From Aeribacillus composti (GTDB taxonomy: Bacteria; Bacillota; Bacilli; Bacillales; Aeribacillaceae), in assembly GCF_007827555.1 (NCBI RefSeq), contig NZ_VISS01000013.1:1-64000 (forward strand): a DNA stretch of 64,000 bases. The letters run 5' to 3'. Both the position numbers and the translations under genes were made by a program. Position 1 is the stretch's first letter. The number at the start of each line of letters is the position of its first letter. The notes beneath the pieces are model-generated. The model ran no database searches and was not told the origin of the DNA. It was given only the letters and a program-made list of their open reading frames with translations. Below, in pieces: positions 1-8,951 of this stretch.

Positions 1-124
1 TTTGGTGACACATCTATTCTAATCAAGGAATCGGGTTCATGTCTCCTTTTTTGTTCGGATGTAAATTTATGTTAGTGAATTTGCTCATCTACAGTAATGA
101 ACGTATGCTAAAGGAGGAACTCGA
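1..124. other. Non-coding stretch before yloU
   Basis: No gene can be supported here. A good ribosome binding site (AAAGGAGGA, about 110-118) precedes yloU. On the minus strand an AAAGGAG followed by ATG opens only a five-codon frame. B. subtilis has rpmB pointing away from yloU at this place, but no rpmB coding sequence is visible inside the window edge. I see no convincing promoter. Confidence 0.5.
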
Positions 125-487
125 ATGTCCATCGAATTAAAAACGAAATATGGCCAGATCGAAATTTCGAATGATGTAGTCGCACAAGTTGCCGGCGGTG
201 CAGCTGTTGATTGTTACGGAATTGTCGGAATGGCTTCCAAAAATCAAATTAAAGACGGACTCTCAGAAATTTTACGGCGAGAAAATTTCAGCCGTGGAGT
301 GATCGTCCGCCAAGAACAAGAGAGCGTTCATATTGATATGTATATTATTGTCAGCTATGGAACAAAAATATCAGAAGTTGCTCATAATGTTCAAACAAAA
401 GTGAAATATACATTAAATCAAATTCTTGGATTATCTGTCGATTCCATTAACATATATGTGCAAGGGGTTCGTGTAACGAATCCGTAG
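125..487 (+). CDS. yloU: Asp23/DUF322 family protein YloU
   Basis: This 120-residue soluble protein belongs to the Asp23/Gls24 (DUF322) family, which is widespread in Firmicutes and linked to cell-envelope stress; some members sit on the membrane through partners. Visible family features are the N-terminal strand-rich region with VAGGAAVDCYGIVGM near residues 22-36 and the VHIDMYIIVSYG core near 68-79. The ATG has a strong Shine-Dalgarno site. It lies 17 bases before fakA, the same pairing as yloU-yloV in B. subtilis, which suggests co-transcription. There are no membrane segments or signal peptide. The molecular function is not established; the family assignment is firm. Confidence 0.9.
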   Translation: MSIELKTKYGQIEISNDVVAQVAGGAAVDCYGIVGMASKNQIKDGLSEILRRENFSRGVIVRQEQESVHIDMYIIVSYGTKISEVAHNVQTKVKYTLNQILGLSVDSINIYVQGVRVTNP

Positions 488-504
488 AGAAGGAGGAAAC
501 ATTT

Positions 505-2172
505 GTGGCCAATACTTTGCTTGATGGGAAGCGCTTTGCGGAAATGGTGATTCAAGGAGCGAATCATCTATCTAATAATGCGAAAGTGGTGGATGCGTTA
601 AACGTTTTTCCTGTTCCGGATGGGGATACGGGAACAAACATGAATTTATCCATCACAGCTGGAGCAAAAGAAGTACAAAAACATGTTTCATCAAATATCG
701 GTTCTGTAGCTGGAGCATTTGCAAAAGGTCTGTTAATGGGCGCGCGTGGAAATTCTGGGGTTATTTTATCCCAGCTTTTTCGTGGGTTTGCAAAAGCGGT
801 TGAAGGAAAAGAATCGATCAATGCGGATGAATTTGCTAAAGCTTTTCAAGCAGGTGTTGATACTGCCTATAAAGCTGTTATGAAGCCTGTTGAAGGGACC
901 ATTTTAACGGTTGCAAAAGATGCTGCGAAAAAAGCTGTTAAAACAGCTAAATCAACCGATGATCTGACAATTGTTATGGAAGAAGTGGTAAAAGAAGCAA
1001 AGGAGTCATTAAAGAGAACGCCTGAGCTTCTGCCTGTCCTAAAAGAAGTGGGCGTTGTGGACAGCGGTGGACAAGGACTTGTATTTATTTACGAGGGATT
1101 TTTGGCAGAATTAAAGGGAGAGAAAATTTCCGAATCCCCTAAGCTTCCTTCGATGGACAAACTGGTAAGTGCAGAGCATCATAAAAATGCACAAAGTCAT
1201 ATTAATACAGAAGATATTAAATATGGATATTGTACAGAATTTATGGTTCGGTTTGAAAAAGAAAAAGAGCCGTTTTCTGAAAAGAAATTTCGCGAAGATT
1301 TATCCCGGTTCGGAGATTCGCTTTTAGTAATTGCCGATGATGAACTTGTCAAAGTACATATCCATTCTGAACAGCCTGGCGAGGTATTGACATACGGGCA
1401 GCGCTACGGCAGCTTATTGAATATGAAAATTGAAAACATGCGCGAGCAGCATAGTACAATTGTCAATAATCAAACGGAAAATGTATTATCTACTGAACCG
1501 GCGGCACCCAAAAATGAAAAGTACGGAATTATCGCGGTTGCCATGGGCTCGGGAATTTCCGATCTTTTTACATCAATTGGTGCAACAAAAATTATTGAAG
1601 GCGGCCAGACGATGAATCCAAGTACGGAAGATTTTGTAAAGGCTGTCGAACAGTTGAACGCAGAGAATATTATTATTTTGCCGAACAATTCCAATATCAT
1701 TATGGCAGCCAATCAAGCAGCACAAATAACTGATAAAAATATAAGAGTCATTGAAACGAAAAGCGTTCCTCAAGGATTATCCGCCCTGCTGGCTTTCAAT
1801 CCTGAACTCGGTTTAGAGGAAAACGTAAAGGCGATGGAGGAAGCAAGCAGGAATGTGAAAACAGGACAAGTCACATATGCTGTAAGGGATACAAGTATTG
1901 ACGGACTTGCGATAGAAAAAGGAGACTTCATGGGGATTTACGAGAAAACCATCGTCGCAAAAGATAAAAGCAAGCTTGAAGCTGCCAAAAAGTTGTTGGA
2001 TCAAATGATCGATGAAGAGGATGAAATATTGACGATTCTCCAAGGAGAAGATGCATCCGAAAACGAAGTAGACCAATTAGTCCAACATGTTGAAAATCAT
2101 TATGAACATATCGAAATTGAGGTTCATAATGGAAATCAGCCATTATATTCTTATATTTTTTCAGTTGAGTAG
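505..2172 (+). CDS. fakA: Fatty acid kinase subunit A (YloV/FakA)
   Basis: FakA phosphorylates fatty acids bound to a FakB partner, feeding exogenous fatty acids to the PlsX/PlsY acylation route. The 555-residue length fits the family. The N-terminal DhaL-type kinase domain (about 1-200) carries the metal and nucleotide motif PDGDTGTNMN at 38-47 and the segment LLMGARGNSGVILSQLFRG. The conserved VHIHSEQPGE of the middle domain is near residue 280, and the C-terminal third contains GQTMNPSTEDFV and ILPNNSNI. The start is GTG, eight bases after AAGGAGG. No fakB gene is in the window, so its partner lies elsewhere. Proximity to fapR-plsX-fab genes fits lipid metabolism. Confidence 0.93.
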   Translation: MANTLLDGKRFAEMVIQGANHLSNNAKVVDALNVFPVPDGDTGTNMNLSITAGAKEVQKHVSSNIGSVAGAFAKGLLMGARGNSGVILSQLFRGFAKAVEGKESINADEFAKAFQAGVDTAYKAVMKPVEGTILTVAKDAAKKAVKTAKSTDDLTIVMEEVVKEAKESLKRTPELLPVLKEVGVVDSGGQGLVFIYEGFLAELKGEKISESPKLPSMDKLVSAEHHKNAQSHINTEDIKYGYCTEFMVRFEKEKEPFSEKKFREDLSRFGDSLLVIADDELVKVHIHSEQPGEVLTYGQRYGSLLNMKIENMREQHSTIVNNQTENVLSTEPAAPKNEKYGIIAVAMGSGISDLFTSIGATKIIEGGQTMNPSTEDFVKAVEQLNAENIIILPNNSNIIMAANQAAQITDKNIRVIETKSVPQGLSALLAFNPELGLEENVKAMEEASRNVKTGQVTYAVRDTSIDGLAIEKGDFMGIYEKTIVAKDKSKLEAAKKLLDQMIDEEDEILTILQGEDASENEVDQLVQHVENHYEHIEIEVHNGNQPLYSYIFSVE

Positions 2173-2173
2173 A

Positions 2174-2204
2174 GCAGGAGGGCTTCGGCCTTCCTCTTTT
2201 TATT
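2174..2204 (+). terminator. Rho-independent terminator after fakA
   Basis: The stem AGGAGGGC/GCCTTCCT (2176-2195, one G-T pair) is closed by a TTCG tetraloop and followed by CTTTTTAT. This is a textbook intrinsic terminator just after the fakA stop codon. Confidence 0.85.
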
Positions 2205-2299
2205 TCACGGTTTAAGTATTTTTGGTAAACTAAATATCGATATTTCAAACGGTTTTAAAGGAGGTTTCCCGCGGCTAAGTTCAAAGCTGCAAACAGAAC

Positions 2300-4345
2300 A
2301 TGAACCAATTGCTACAACCGGTCACAGCGGTTAAAGGGGTAGGAGAACAAACAGAACGTTTGCTGCATGATATGGGAATACATACTGTTTCTGATTTGCT
2401 TTATTATTTTCCTAATCGCTATGAAGACAACCGTTTAAAGGATCTTGCTGAAGTGAAGCATAAAGAAAGGGTGACAGTCGAAGGAAAGGTTTACAGCGAG
2501 CCATTGCTGACCTATTACGGAAAGAAGCGGTCGCGTCTTTCCTTTCGCATGCTTGTCGGCCGTTATGTTGTCACTGCAGTTTGTTTTAATAGACCATATT
2601 ACAAACAGAAGCTTGCTATCAATCAAGTTGTTACCGTCTCTGGCATTTGGGACCGCAATCGGCAAACTGTCAATGTTCAACAGATTCATTTTGGGCCTCA
2701 TAAGCAAAATCAAGAAGTAGAACCCGTTTATTCAGTCCGCGGAAAGCTGACTGTTTCAGAGCTAAAACGGATTATCAGGACCGCCATCCAGTCGTATTCC
2801 AGTTTTATTCCAGAAAATTTGCCGGAAATGCTCAGGAAGCGATATAAATTGCTGATGAAAGAAGAAGCGGTAAGAGCCATGCACCTTCCCAAAAATGCCG
2901 ATGAACTGAAACAAGCAAGAAGAAGATTTGTTTATGAAGAATTTTTATTATTTCAATTGAAAATGCAGGCGATTAAACATTTTCGCAGGTCTTCCTCAAG
3001 AGGAATTTCTCATCATTTTGATCGAAAAGAATTGCAATCCTTTATCGACACGCTTCCTTTTTCATTAACAAACGCACAAAAGCGTGTCGTTTCGGAAATT
3101 TTATCCGATATGTCTTCACCCTACAGGATGAACCGCCTTCTTCAAGGAGATGTTGGATCAGGGAAAACCGCAGTTGCTGCCATTGTGATGTATGCCGCTG
3201 TGTTAAGCGGCTATCAAGCGGCATTGATGGTTCCGACGGAAATTTTAGCTGAGCAGCATGCGAAATCATTGTCAAATCTTTTTTCGCATACGTCTGTCCG
3301 CATCGCTTTATTAACAAGCTCAATCAAAGGGAAAAAACGAAAAGAACTGCTTCTTCAGTTGAAATCCGGGGACATTAACATGATCATAGGGACGCATTCC
3401 CTTATTCAGGAGGAAGTGAATTTTTGCCGTTTAGGGCTTGTGATTACGGATGAACAGCATCGGTTCGGCGTCAATCAGCGAAGAATATTGCGGGAAAAAG
3501 GAGAATTCCCAGATGTGTTATTTATGACGGCAACTCCTATTCCAAGAACTCTTGCTATAACTGCATTTGGCGAAATGGATGTTTCCATCATTGATGAAAT
3601 GCCTTCCGGAAGAAAGAAGGTAAAAACATATTGGGTTCGGCCGGAAATGTTAACCCGAATTCTAATATTTATTGAAAAAGAAGTGAAAAAGGGCCATCAA
3701 GCGTATGTGATTTGTCCGTTAATTGAAGAATCGGAAAATTTGGATGTTGAAAATGCTGTGACAGTGCACAGTCAATTAACTCAATTTTATCAGGGCAGAA
3801 TTCAAATCGGCCTTTTGCATGGACGCATGTCACAAGAAGAGAAAAATCAGGTGATGATGGATTTTAGCGAAAATAAAGTGCAAGTTCTTGTCTCCACGAC
3901 AGTAGTGGAAGTGGGCGTAAACGTACCGAATGCCACGGTCATGTTAGTTTACGATGCGGAGCGGTTTGGTCTTGCCCAGCTCCATCAGCTGAGAGGAAGA
4001 GTTGGCCGGGGAAATTTGCAATCCTATTGCATACTGCTTTCAGATCCGAAATCAGAAATAGGAAAAGAAAGAATGAGAATTATGACGGAAACAGATGACG
4101 GCTTCCGTTTAGCTGAAAAAGATTTGGAGCTTAGAGGTCCAGGAGATTTTTTCGGCAAAAAACAAAGCGGCATACCAGAGTTTAAAATCGCCGACATGGT
4201 CCATGATTACAGAGCGCTTGAAACTGCGAGATCTGACGCTGCCAAACTGATTCAGTCTGATGCTTTTTGGAAAGATGAACAATTTGCGCCGCTCCGCGAT
4301 GATTTAGAGGCTTCCGGAGTGTTGAGCGGAGAGAAGCTGGATTAG
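2300..4345 (+). CDS. recG: ATP-dependent DNA helicase RecG
   Basis: RecG is the branch-migration helicase that regresses stalled forks and processes Holliday junctions. The 681-residue protein has an N-terminal wedge/OB region (VTVEGKVYSEPLLTYYG), Walker A GDVGSGKT near 283, the DEQH box (DEQHRFG) near 384, TATPIPRT, and the motif VI segment QLRGRVGRG. The C-terminal ELRGPGDFFGKKQSG is typical of RecG. ATG 2300 is the only sensible start, because an in-frame TAA lies at 2276 with no other start codon between. Oddly, the good Shine-Dalgarno sequence (AAAGGAGG, about 2257-2264) is some 36 bases upstream, and no strong site lies directly before the ATG. Confidence 0.97.
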   Translation: MNQLLQPVTAVKGVGEQTERLLHDMGIHTVSDLLYYFPNRYEDNRLKDLAEVKHKERVTVEGKVYSEPLLTYYGKKRSRLSFRMLVGRYVVTAVCFNRPYYKQKLAINQVVTVSGIWDRNRQTVNVQQIHFGPHKQNQEVEPVYSVRGKLTVSELKRIIRTAIQSYSSFIPENLPEMLRKRYKLLMKEEAVRAMHLPKNADELKQARRRFVYEEFLLFQLKMQAIKHFRRSSSRGISHHFDRKELQSFIDTLPFSLTNAQKRVVSEILSDMSSPYRMNRLLQGDVGSGKTAVAAIVMYAAVLSGYQAALMVPTEILAEQHAKSLSNLFSHTSVRIALLTSSIKGKKRKELLLQLKSGDINMIIGTHSLIQEEVNFCRLGLVITDEQHRFGVNQRRILREKGEFPDVLFMTATPIPRTLAITAFGEMDVSIIDEMPSGRKKVKTYWVRPEMLTRILIFIEKEVKKGHQAYVICPLIEESENLDVENAVTVHSQLTQFYQGRIQIGLLHGRMSQEEKNQVMMDFSENKVQVLVSTTVVEVGVNVPNATVMLVYDAERFGLAQLHQLRGRVGRGNLQSYCILLSDPKSEIGKERMRIMTETDDGFRLAEKDLELRGPGDFFGKKQSGIPEFKIADMVHDYRALETARSDAAKLIQSDAFWKDEQFAPLRDDLEASGVLSGEKLD

Positions 4346-4363
4346 CCAAAAAAGAATTCATGG

Positions 4364-4392
4364 TTGCAAACTTATTTCTTTGATTATATACT
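4364..4392 (+). promoter_or_regulatory. SigA-type promoter of the fapR-plsX-fab operon
   Basis: A -35 element TTGCAA (4364-4369) and a -10 element TATACT (4387-4392) are separated by 17 bases. Transcription would start near 4399, inside the FapR-like operator and about 38 bases before fapR. Confidence 0.7.
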
Positions 4393-4396
4393 TGTT

Positions 4397-4421
4397 ATTA
4401 GTACCTAGTCTTAATACTAGT
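4397..4421 (+). promoter_or_regulatory. FapR-type operator
   Basis: The segment contains TTAGTACCTAG followed by TTAATACTAG. It includes a perfect inverted repeat CTAGT-6-ACTAG and an outer TTAGTA/TACTAG repeat. This resembles the FapR box of fatty acid genes in Bacillus. It overlaps the predicted transcription start just ahead of fapR, so FapR bound here should repress its own operon, and malonyl-CoA should release it. The match to the family consensus was judged from memory. Confidence 0.75.
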
Positions 4422-4436
4422 CGGACGGTGTAAAAA

Positions 4437-5039
4437 ATGAGACGCAGTAAAAAGGAAAGACAGCGTTTATTGTTGGAAACAATTCAAGAAACGCCTTTTA
4501 TTACAGATGAAGAATTAGCTGAAAAATTTGGCGTCAGCGTCCAAACCATCCGTTTGGACAGACTAGAACTGTCGATCCCGGAATTAAGAGAACGAATCAA
4601 GCATGTCGCTGAACGAAAACTTGAAGATGAAGTCAAATCCCTTCCGATTGATGAAGTGATCGGTGAAATTATTGATCTTGAGCTCGATAAATCGGCTATT
4701 TCGATTTTTGATGTTAAAAAAGAGCATGTTTTTAGCCGAAATCAAATTGCACGCGGCCATCATCTATTTGCACAAGCGAACTCTCTTGCCGTTGCTTGCA
4801 TTGATGATGAATTGGCATTAACGGCTAAAGCGACAATCCGTTTCACACGGCAAGTAAAAGAAAATGAGCGCGTTGTCGCAAAAGCAAAAGTCACTCGCAT
4901 TGACCGAGATAAAGGCCGCACGTTTGTTGAAGTAAACAGCTATGTCGGCAACGAACTCGTTTTTTCAGGTGAATTTGAAATGTTCAGATCTGCGAATCAA
5001 TCTAAAAAGGAAGGGGCAAAACATGAAGATAGCCATTGA
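4437..5039 (+). CDS. fapR: Fatty acid biosynthesis repressor FapR
   Basis: FapR represses fatty acid and phospholipid genes and releases DNA when it binds malonyl-CoA. Its 200 residues show a DeoR-like helix-turn-helix at about 18-42 ([20 protein letters not shown]), a linker helix, and a C-terminal hot-dog domain with [20 protein letters not shown]. The high similarity to B. subtilis FapR extends through [15 protein letters not shown]. The gene overlaps plsX by 17 bases, so the two are probably translationally coupled. A FapR-type operator sits on its promoter, which implies autoregulation. The Shine-Dalgarno site before ATG 4437 is weak. Confidence 0.96.
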   Translation: MRRSKKERQRLLLETIQETPFITDEELAEKFGVSVQTIRLDRLELSIPELRERIKHVAERKLEDEVKSLPIDEVIGEIIDLELDKSAISIFDVKKEHVFSRNQIARGHHLFAQANSLAVACIDDELALTAKATIRFTRQVKENERVVAKAKVTRIDRDKGRTFVEVNSYVGNELVFSGEFEMFRSANQSKKEGAKHEDSH

Positions 5040-6024
5040 TGCAATGGGGGGAGACAACGCGCCTCAAGCGGTTGTAAAAGGAGCATTAAGAGCGCTTGAT
5101 GAATTTTCTGATTTGGAAATTGAATTAATCGGAAATGAGTCGCTGATCACTCCATTGTTAGAAGGTAGACATACAAACGTTTCTATTTTTCATACAGAAG
5201 AAAAAATTGAAAATGACGACGAACCTGTTCGGGCTGTGCGCAGAAAAAAAAATGCGTCGATGGTCATTATGGCTGAAAGAGTTCGCGACAAAAAGGCGGA
5301 TGCCTGCATTTCAGCTGGGAATACAGGCGCGCTTATGACTGCCGGTCTGTTTATTATCGGCCGTATAAACGGCATCGACCGGCCGGCGCTGGCACCAACG
5401 CTGCCGACCCTTGATGGAAAAGGCTTTGTGATGCTCGATGTCGGCGCTAATGCAGATGCGAAAATGGAACATCTGCAGCAGTATGCAATCATGGGCTCCG
5501 TTTATGCAGAAAAGGTGAGAGGGATCAAATCTCCGAGAGTTGGCTTGCTCAACATTGGAACGGAGGAGAAAAAGGGGAACGAATTAGCTAAACAGGCTTT
5601 TCTACTTCTATCTCAATCGCCGATCAACTTTGTCGGCAATGTAGAAGCGCGCGACCTGCTGTCAGGAGCGGCTGATGTTGTAGTAACGGACGGTTTTTCA
5701 GGAAACATTGCTTTGAAAGCCATTGAAGGCACAGCACTTTCGGTATTTGCCATGATGAAAGATGCGTTGACAAGCTCTTTTACAGCGAAAATTGCTGCAG
5801 CTGTTTTGAAGCCGAAATTAAAAGGACTAAAGAAAAAAATGGATTATTCAGAGCATGGCGGGGCTTGCTTATTCGGGCTGAAAGCACCGGTGATCAAAGC
5901 CCACGGTTCATCCGATGAGCTGGCTATTTTTCATGCTATTCGCCAGGCTCGGGAAATAGTGGCGAACTCCGTATCTTCAACGATAGAAGAAACGATTCAG
6001 AACATGCAATTGAAAGGGGATTGA
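5023..6024 (+). CDS. plsX: Phosphate acyltransferase PlsX
   Basis: PlsX makes acyl-phosphate from acyl-ACP (and the reverse), supplying PlsY in the first step of phosphatidic acid synthesis. The start is set at ATG 5023 ([14 protein letters not shown]), preceded by AAGGGGC; a longer frame opens upstream but lies inside fapR. The resulting 333 residues match the usual family length. Visible motifs are DAMGGDNAP at 5-13, [21 protein letters not shown] and [13 protein letters not shown]. It acts at the cytoplasmic face of the membrane. The fapR overlap upstream and the direct junction with fabD downstream place it firmly in the FapR operon. Confidence 0.96.
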   Translation: MKIAIDAMGGDNAPQAVVKGALRALDEFSDLEIELIGNESLITPLLEGRHTNVSIFHTEEKIENDDEPVRAVRRKKNASMVIMAERVRDKKADACISAGNTGALMTAGLFIIGRINGIDRPALAPTLPTLDGKGFVMLDVGANADAKMEHLQQYAIMGSVYAEKVRGIKSPRVGLLNIGTEEKKGNELAKQAFLLLSQSPINFVGNVEARDLLSGAADVVVTDGFSGNIALKAIEGTALSVFAMMKDALTSSFTAKIAAAVLKPKLKGLKKKMDYSEHGGACLFGLKAPVIKAHGSSDELAIFHAIRQAREIVANSVSSTIEETIQNMQLKGD

Positions 6025-6026
6025 CA

Positions 6027-6968
6027 ATGGGGAAAACTGCTCTTCTGTTTCCGGGACAAGGCTCTCAGCAAGTCGGTATGGGAAAAGATTTTTTTGATCA
6101 AGTTCCCATTTCCAAGGAAATTTTTCAAAAAGCAAATGAACGTTTAGACTTTGATTTAACTTCTATTATTTTCAACGGTCCGCAAGAAGAATTGACGTTA
6201 ACATACAATGCACAGCCTGCACTGCTGACGACAAGCGCTGCGATTTTTGAAGCATTGAAACAGTATGAAGTCGTTTTTGATTATGTTGCCGGACACAGCC
6301 TGGGTGAATATACAGCATTAGTGGCGGCAAACGTCATGACAGTTGAAGATGCAGTCTATGTTGTAAGAAAGCGCGGTGAACTGATGGAAAAAGCGGTTCC
6401 TGCAGGAGAAGGATCCATGGCTGCCGTTTTAGGTATGGTGCAGGAAGAACTTGAAAACATAACAAAACAAATCTCGAATGAAGGCACACTAGTACAACTG
6501 GCAAATTTAAATTGTCCCGGGCAAATCGTTATTTCTGGAACAAAAGAAGGAGTACAAAGAGCTGGGGAGCTTGCTAAAGAAAAGGGCGCCAAGCGGGTAA
6601 TCCCGCTGGAAGTAAGCGGTCCATTTCATTCTGAATTGATGAAGCCGGCTGCCAGCGAGCTGTCAAAAGTGCTTGATGAAGTGACCATTCAAGATGCATC
6701 CGTTCCTGTCATCGCAAACGTGACTGCTGCTCCTGTTCAAAATAAAGATGAAATCAAGAGCCTTTTGATTGAGCAGCTTTATTCTCCTGTTCGATGGGAA
6801 GAAAGTGTACGGTCGATGATTCAAGCAGGGGTGACAACGTTTATTGAAATCGGTGCTGGAAAAGTTCTGACAGGTCTTGTCAAAAAGGTGGATCGCAGCG
6901 TTAAAACATACAATATTTTTGATTTGTCATCATTAGAAGCAGTTGTTCATGACATAAAGGAGGTATGA
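6027..6968 (+). CDS. fabD: Malonyl-CoA:ACP transacylase FabD
   Basis: FabD moves malonyl from CoA to acyl carrier protein, supplying the extender unit for type II fatty acid synthesis. The 313-residue protein has LFPGQGSQ at the N-terminus, the nucleophile motif GHSLGEY with Ser91, and the catalytic His201 in GPFHSEL. ATG 6027 was chosen over TTG 6021 because AAAGGGGA lies at the proper distance from the ATG. The plsX stop codon is only two bases before this ATG, so coupling is likely. The neighbours plsX and fabG confirm the pathway. Confidence 0.96.
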   Translation: MGKTALLFPGQGSQQVGMGKDFFDQVPISKEIFQKANERLDFDLTSIIFNGPQEELTLTYNAQPALLTTSAAIFEALKQYEVVFDYVAGHSLGEYTALVAANVMTVEDAVYVVRKRGELMEKAVPAGEGSMAAVLGMVQEELENITKQISNEGTLVQLANLNCPGQIVISGTKEGVQRAGELAKEKGAKRVIPLEVSGPFHSELMKPAASELSKVLDEVTIQDASVPVIANVTAAPVQNKDEIKSLLIEQLYSPVRWEESVRSMIQAGVTTFIEIGAGKVLTGLVKKVDRSVKTYNIFDLSSLEAVVHDIKEV

Positions 6969-6970
6969 TT

Positions 6971-7714
6971 ATGCTTTCAGGGAAAACGGCCCTTGTAACG
7001 GGAGGAAGCCGCGGAATCGGCCGAGCGATTGCTATTGATCTTGCCAAAAATGGCGCGGATGTTGCTGTAAATTACTCTGGTAATGAGGAAAAAGCCAATG
7101 AAGTGGTAAAAGAAATTGAATCCTTAGGACGGAAAGCTTTTGCCATTCGCGCTAATGTTGCAAATGCTGATGAAGTAAACAGCATGGTCAATGAAGTAAT
7201 CGAACGATTCGGCCGTCTCGACATTCTTGTAAATAATGCCGGAATCACGAAAGATAATTTGCTTATGCGAATGAAAGAATCAGAATGGGACGACGTGATC
7301 AACATAAATTTAAAAGGTGTTTTCAATTGTACAAAAGCGGTCACAAGACAAATGATGAAGCAGCGTTCCGGCAGGATCATCAACATCGCATCGATCGTCG
7401 GTATAGCTGGTAATGCTGGACAGGCAAACTATGTAGCGGCTAAAGCCGGGATTATCGGACTGACGAAGACGACTGCGAAGGAGCTGGCGGGCCGAAATAT
7501 TACAGTAAATGCTGTAGCGCCAGGTTTTATTTCAACCGATATGACGGATCAGCTCCCTGAACAAATAAGAAATGAAATGCTCAAACAAATTCCGCTCGGA
7601 CGTTTCGGCGAGCCGAATGATATTGCCAATATGGTAACATTCATAGCTTCTGATAAAAGCTCCTATATGACAGGGCAAACACTTTGTCTCGACGGCGGAA
7701 TGGTCATGTATTAA
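6971..7714 (+). CDS. fabG: 3-oxoacyl-ACP reductase FabG
   Basis: FabG reduces 3-ketoacyl-ACP with NADPH in the elongation cycle. This 247-residue short-chain dehydrogenase has the cofactor motif [10 protein letters not shown] near the N-terminus, NNAG in the centre, and the catalytic Ser-Tyr-Lys set with Y154 and K158 in [15 protein letters not shown] closes the protein. ATG 6971 lies seven bases after AAAGGAGG; an in-frame ATG at 6965 is too close to that site and overlaps the end of fabD. It is the fourth gene of the fapR operon. Confidence 0.96.
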   Translation: MLSGKTALVTGGSRGIGRAIAIDLAKNGADVAVNYSGNEEKANEVVKEIESLGRKAFAIRANVANADEVNSMVNEVIERFGRLDILVNNAGITKDNLLMRMKESEWDDVININLKGVFNCTKAVTRQMMKQRSGRIINIASIVGIAGNAGQANYVAAKAGIIGLTKTTAKELAGRNITVNAVAPGFISTDMTDQLPEQIRNEMLKQIPLGRFGEPNDIANMVTFIASDKSSYMTGQTLCLDGGMVMY

Positions 7715-7725
7715 TTTTGAATTCG

Positions 7726-7757
7726 TTGTAGTAATATGAAGACAAATCTTCTATAAT
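7726..7757 (+). promoter_or_regulatory. Possible extra promoter before acpP
   Basis: A perfect -10 TATAAT lies at 7752-7757, with a poor -35 (TTGTAG, 7726-7731) at an over-long 20-base spacing. A transcript starting here would begin inside the acpP ribosome binding site region. It could raise ACP output independently of FapR, but the evidence is weak. Confidence 0.3.
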
Positions 7758-7777
7758 ACTGGAGGGAGGTGAAAGTT

Positions 7778-8011
7778 ATGGCAGATGTATTGGAGCGTGT
7801 TACGAAGATCATCGTCGACCGTCTCGGAGTTGATGAATCTGAAGTAAAGCTTGAATCCTCTTTTAAAGACGATCTCGGCGCTGATTCCCTAGACGTTGTT
7901 GAACTTGTTATGGAATTAGAAGATGAGTTCGGCATGGAAATTTCCGACGAAGAAGCGGAACAAATTGTGACTGTAGGGGATGCAGTTAATTACATACAGA
8001 GTAAACTATAA
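7778..8011 (+). CDS. acpP: Acyl carrier protein
   Basis: ACP carries the growing acyl chain on a 4'-phosphopantetheine arm. The 77-residue acidic protein has the attachment motif GADSLD with Ser in the usual mid-protein position, followed by [13 protein letters not shown]. The start is ATG 7778 (MADVLERV), eight bases after GGAGG; an upstream in-frame GTG overlaps that site. It closes the fapR cluster and is followed by an intrinsic terminator. The protein is small, abundant and cytosolic, and partners every Fab enzyme and PlsX. Confidence 0.97.
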   Translation: MADVLERVTKIIVDRLGVDESEVKLESSFKDDLGADSLDVVELVMELEDEFGMEISDEEAEQIVTVGDAVNYIQSKL

Positions 8012-8025
8012 TTGCATGTTTTTAA

Positions 8026-8062
8026 AAAGTCCCGTATCTTTGCGGGGCTTTCTCCCTTTTCA
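8026..8062 (+). terminator. Terminator after acpP
   Basis: The stem AAGTCCCG/CGGGGCTT has a short A/T-rich loop and is followed by a T-rich tail (TTTCTCCCTTTT). It ends the lipid operon. Confidence 0.75.
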
Positions 8063-8124
8063 TCCCTTTTTTTGTTAACATAAAGTAGAGGTTGTTTCAT
8101 TTGTTTAGAAAATGGAGGTAACGT

Positions 8125-8865
8125 ATGCCTAACAAAACAAATTTAAAAAAAAATTTTTTTAAAAAAATAGAAAAGTTTCGTGATTTCCAAGCAAAAATCG
8201 GCATTACGTTCACGAATGAAAAGCTCTTATTTCAGGCTTTTACACATTCATCCTATGTGAATGAGCATCGCAAAAAACCGTATGAAGACAATGAACGGCT
8301 GGAATATTTAGGTGATGCAGTATTGGAGCTGACGGTTTCGGAGTACTTGTATAAAAAATATCCGACAATGTCTGAAGGCAATTTAACAAAGCTGAGAGCT
8401 GCCATTGTTTGCGAGCCATCGCTTGTTACTTTTGCCAACGAGCTTTCTTTTGGCGAACTCGTTTTGCTCGGAAAAGGAGAGGAAATGACTGGGGGGCGCG
8501 GTCGTCCAGCTCTTTTAGCTGATGTCTTTGAGGCATTTATCGGCGCTTTGTATTTGGATCAAGGTCTTGAGTCAGTCACTTCTTTTTTAAATAAGGTCGT
8601 TTTCCCGAAAATCGACGAAGGTGCTTTTTCTCATGTGATGGATTTTAAAAGCAGATTGCAAGAGCTTATTCAGCGTGACGGAAAAGGTGTTTTGGATTAT
8701 AAAATTTTGGAAGAAAAAGGCCCCGCTCATAATAAAGAATTTGTTGCAACCGTATCTTTAAACGGAGAGGTGATCGGTTCAGGAGTGGGCCGTTCCAAAA
8801 AAGAAGCAGAACAGCATGCAGCTGAACAAGGATTGCAAAAATTAGGCGAATTCCCCCAAAAATAA
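8125..8865 (+). CDS. rnc: Ribonuclease III
   Basis: RNase III cleaves double-stranded RNA in rRNA processing and mRNA turnover. The 246 residues comprise an N-terminal endonuclease domain with the signature [14 protein letters not shown] near 57-70 and the second acidic patch [14 protein letters not shown]. The C-terminal double-stranded RNA-binding domain (about 170-240) contains [12 protein letters not shown] and [16 protein letters not shown]. The ATG follows GGAGG at a good distance. The N-terminus is lysine and phenylalanine rich. As in B. subtilis, it stands between acpP and smc. Confidence 0.96.
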   Translation: MPNKTNLKKNFFKKIEKFRDFQAKIGITFTNEKLLFQAFTHSSYVNEHRKKPYEDNERLEYLGDAVLELTVSEYLYKKYPTMSEGNLTKLRAAIVCEPSLVTFANELSFGELVLLGKGEEMTGGRGRPALLADVFEAFIGALYLDQGLESVTSFLNKVVFPKIDEGAFSHVMDFKSRLQELIQRDGKGVLDYKILEEKGPAHNKEFVATVSLNGEVIGSGVGRSKKEAEQHAAEQGLQKLGEFPQK

Positions 8866-8881
8866 ACGGGGGATTTTTTAT
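8852..8881 (+). terminator. Terminator overlapping the 3' end of rnc
   Basis: The CCCCC (8853-8857) and GGGGG (8868-8872) arms are separated by an A-rich loop and followed by ATTTTTTA. The left arm lies within the last codons of rnc. Confidence 0.75.
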
Positions 8882-8886
8882 TGATA

Positions 8887-8917
8887 TTGCTCCGATCATT
8901 TTTTGTTATGGTAAAAT
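8887..8917 (+). promoter_or_regulatory. Probable promoter of smc-ftsY
   Basis: An extended -10 element (TG, one base, TAAAAT at 8912-8917) is preceded by a weak -35 TTGCTC (8887-8892). It follows the rnc terminator, so a new start for smc is expected here. Confidence 0.5.
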
Positions 8918-8951
8918 AGGAAAGACTTATTTGGAATGAAAGGGGATCACC

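Noticed and set aside
1-60. Minus-strand rpmB start, expected from synteny
   Set aside because: An AAAGGAG-ATG is present, but the frame closes after five codons and no L28 sequence is visible.
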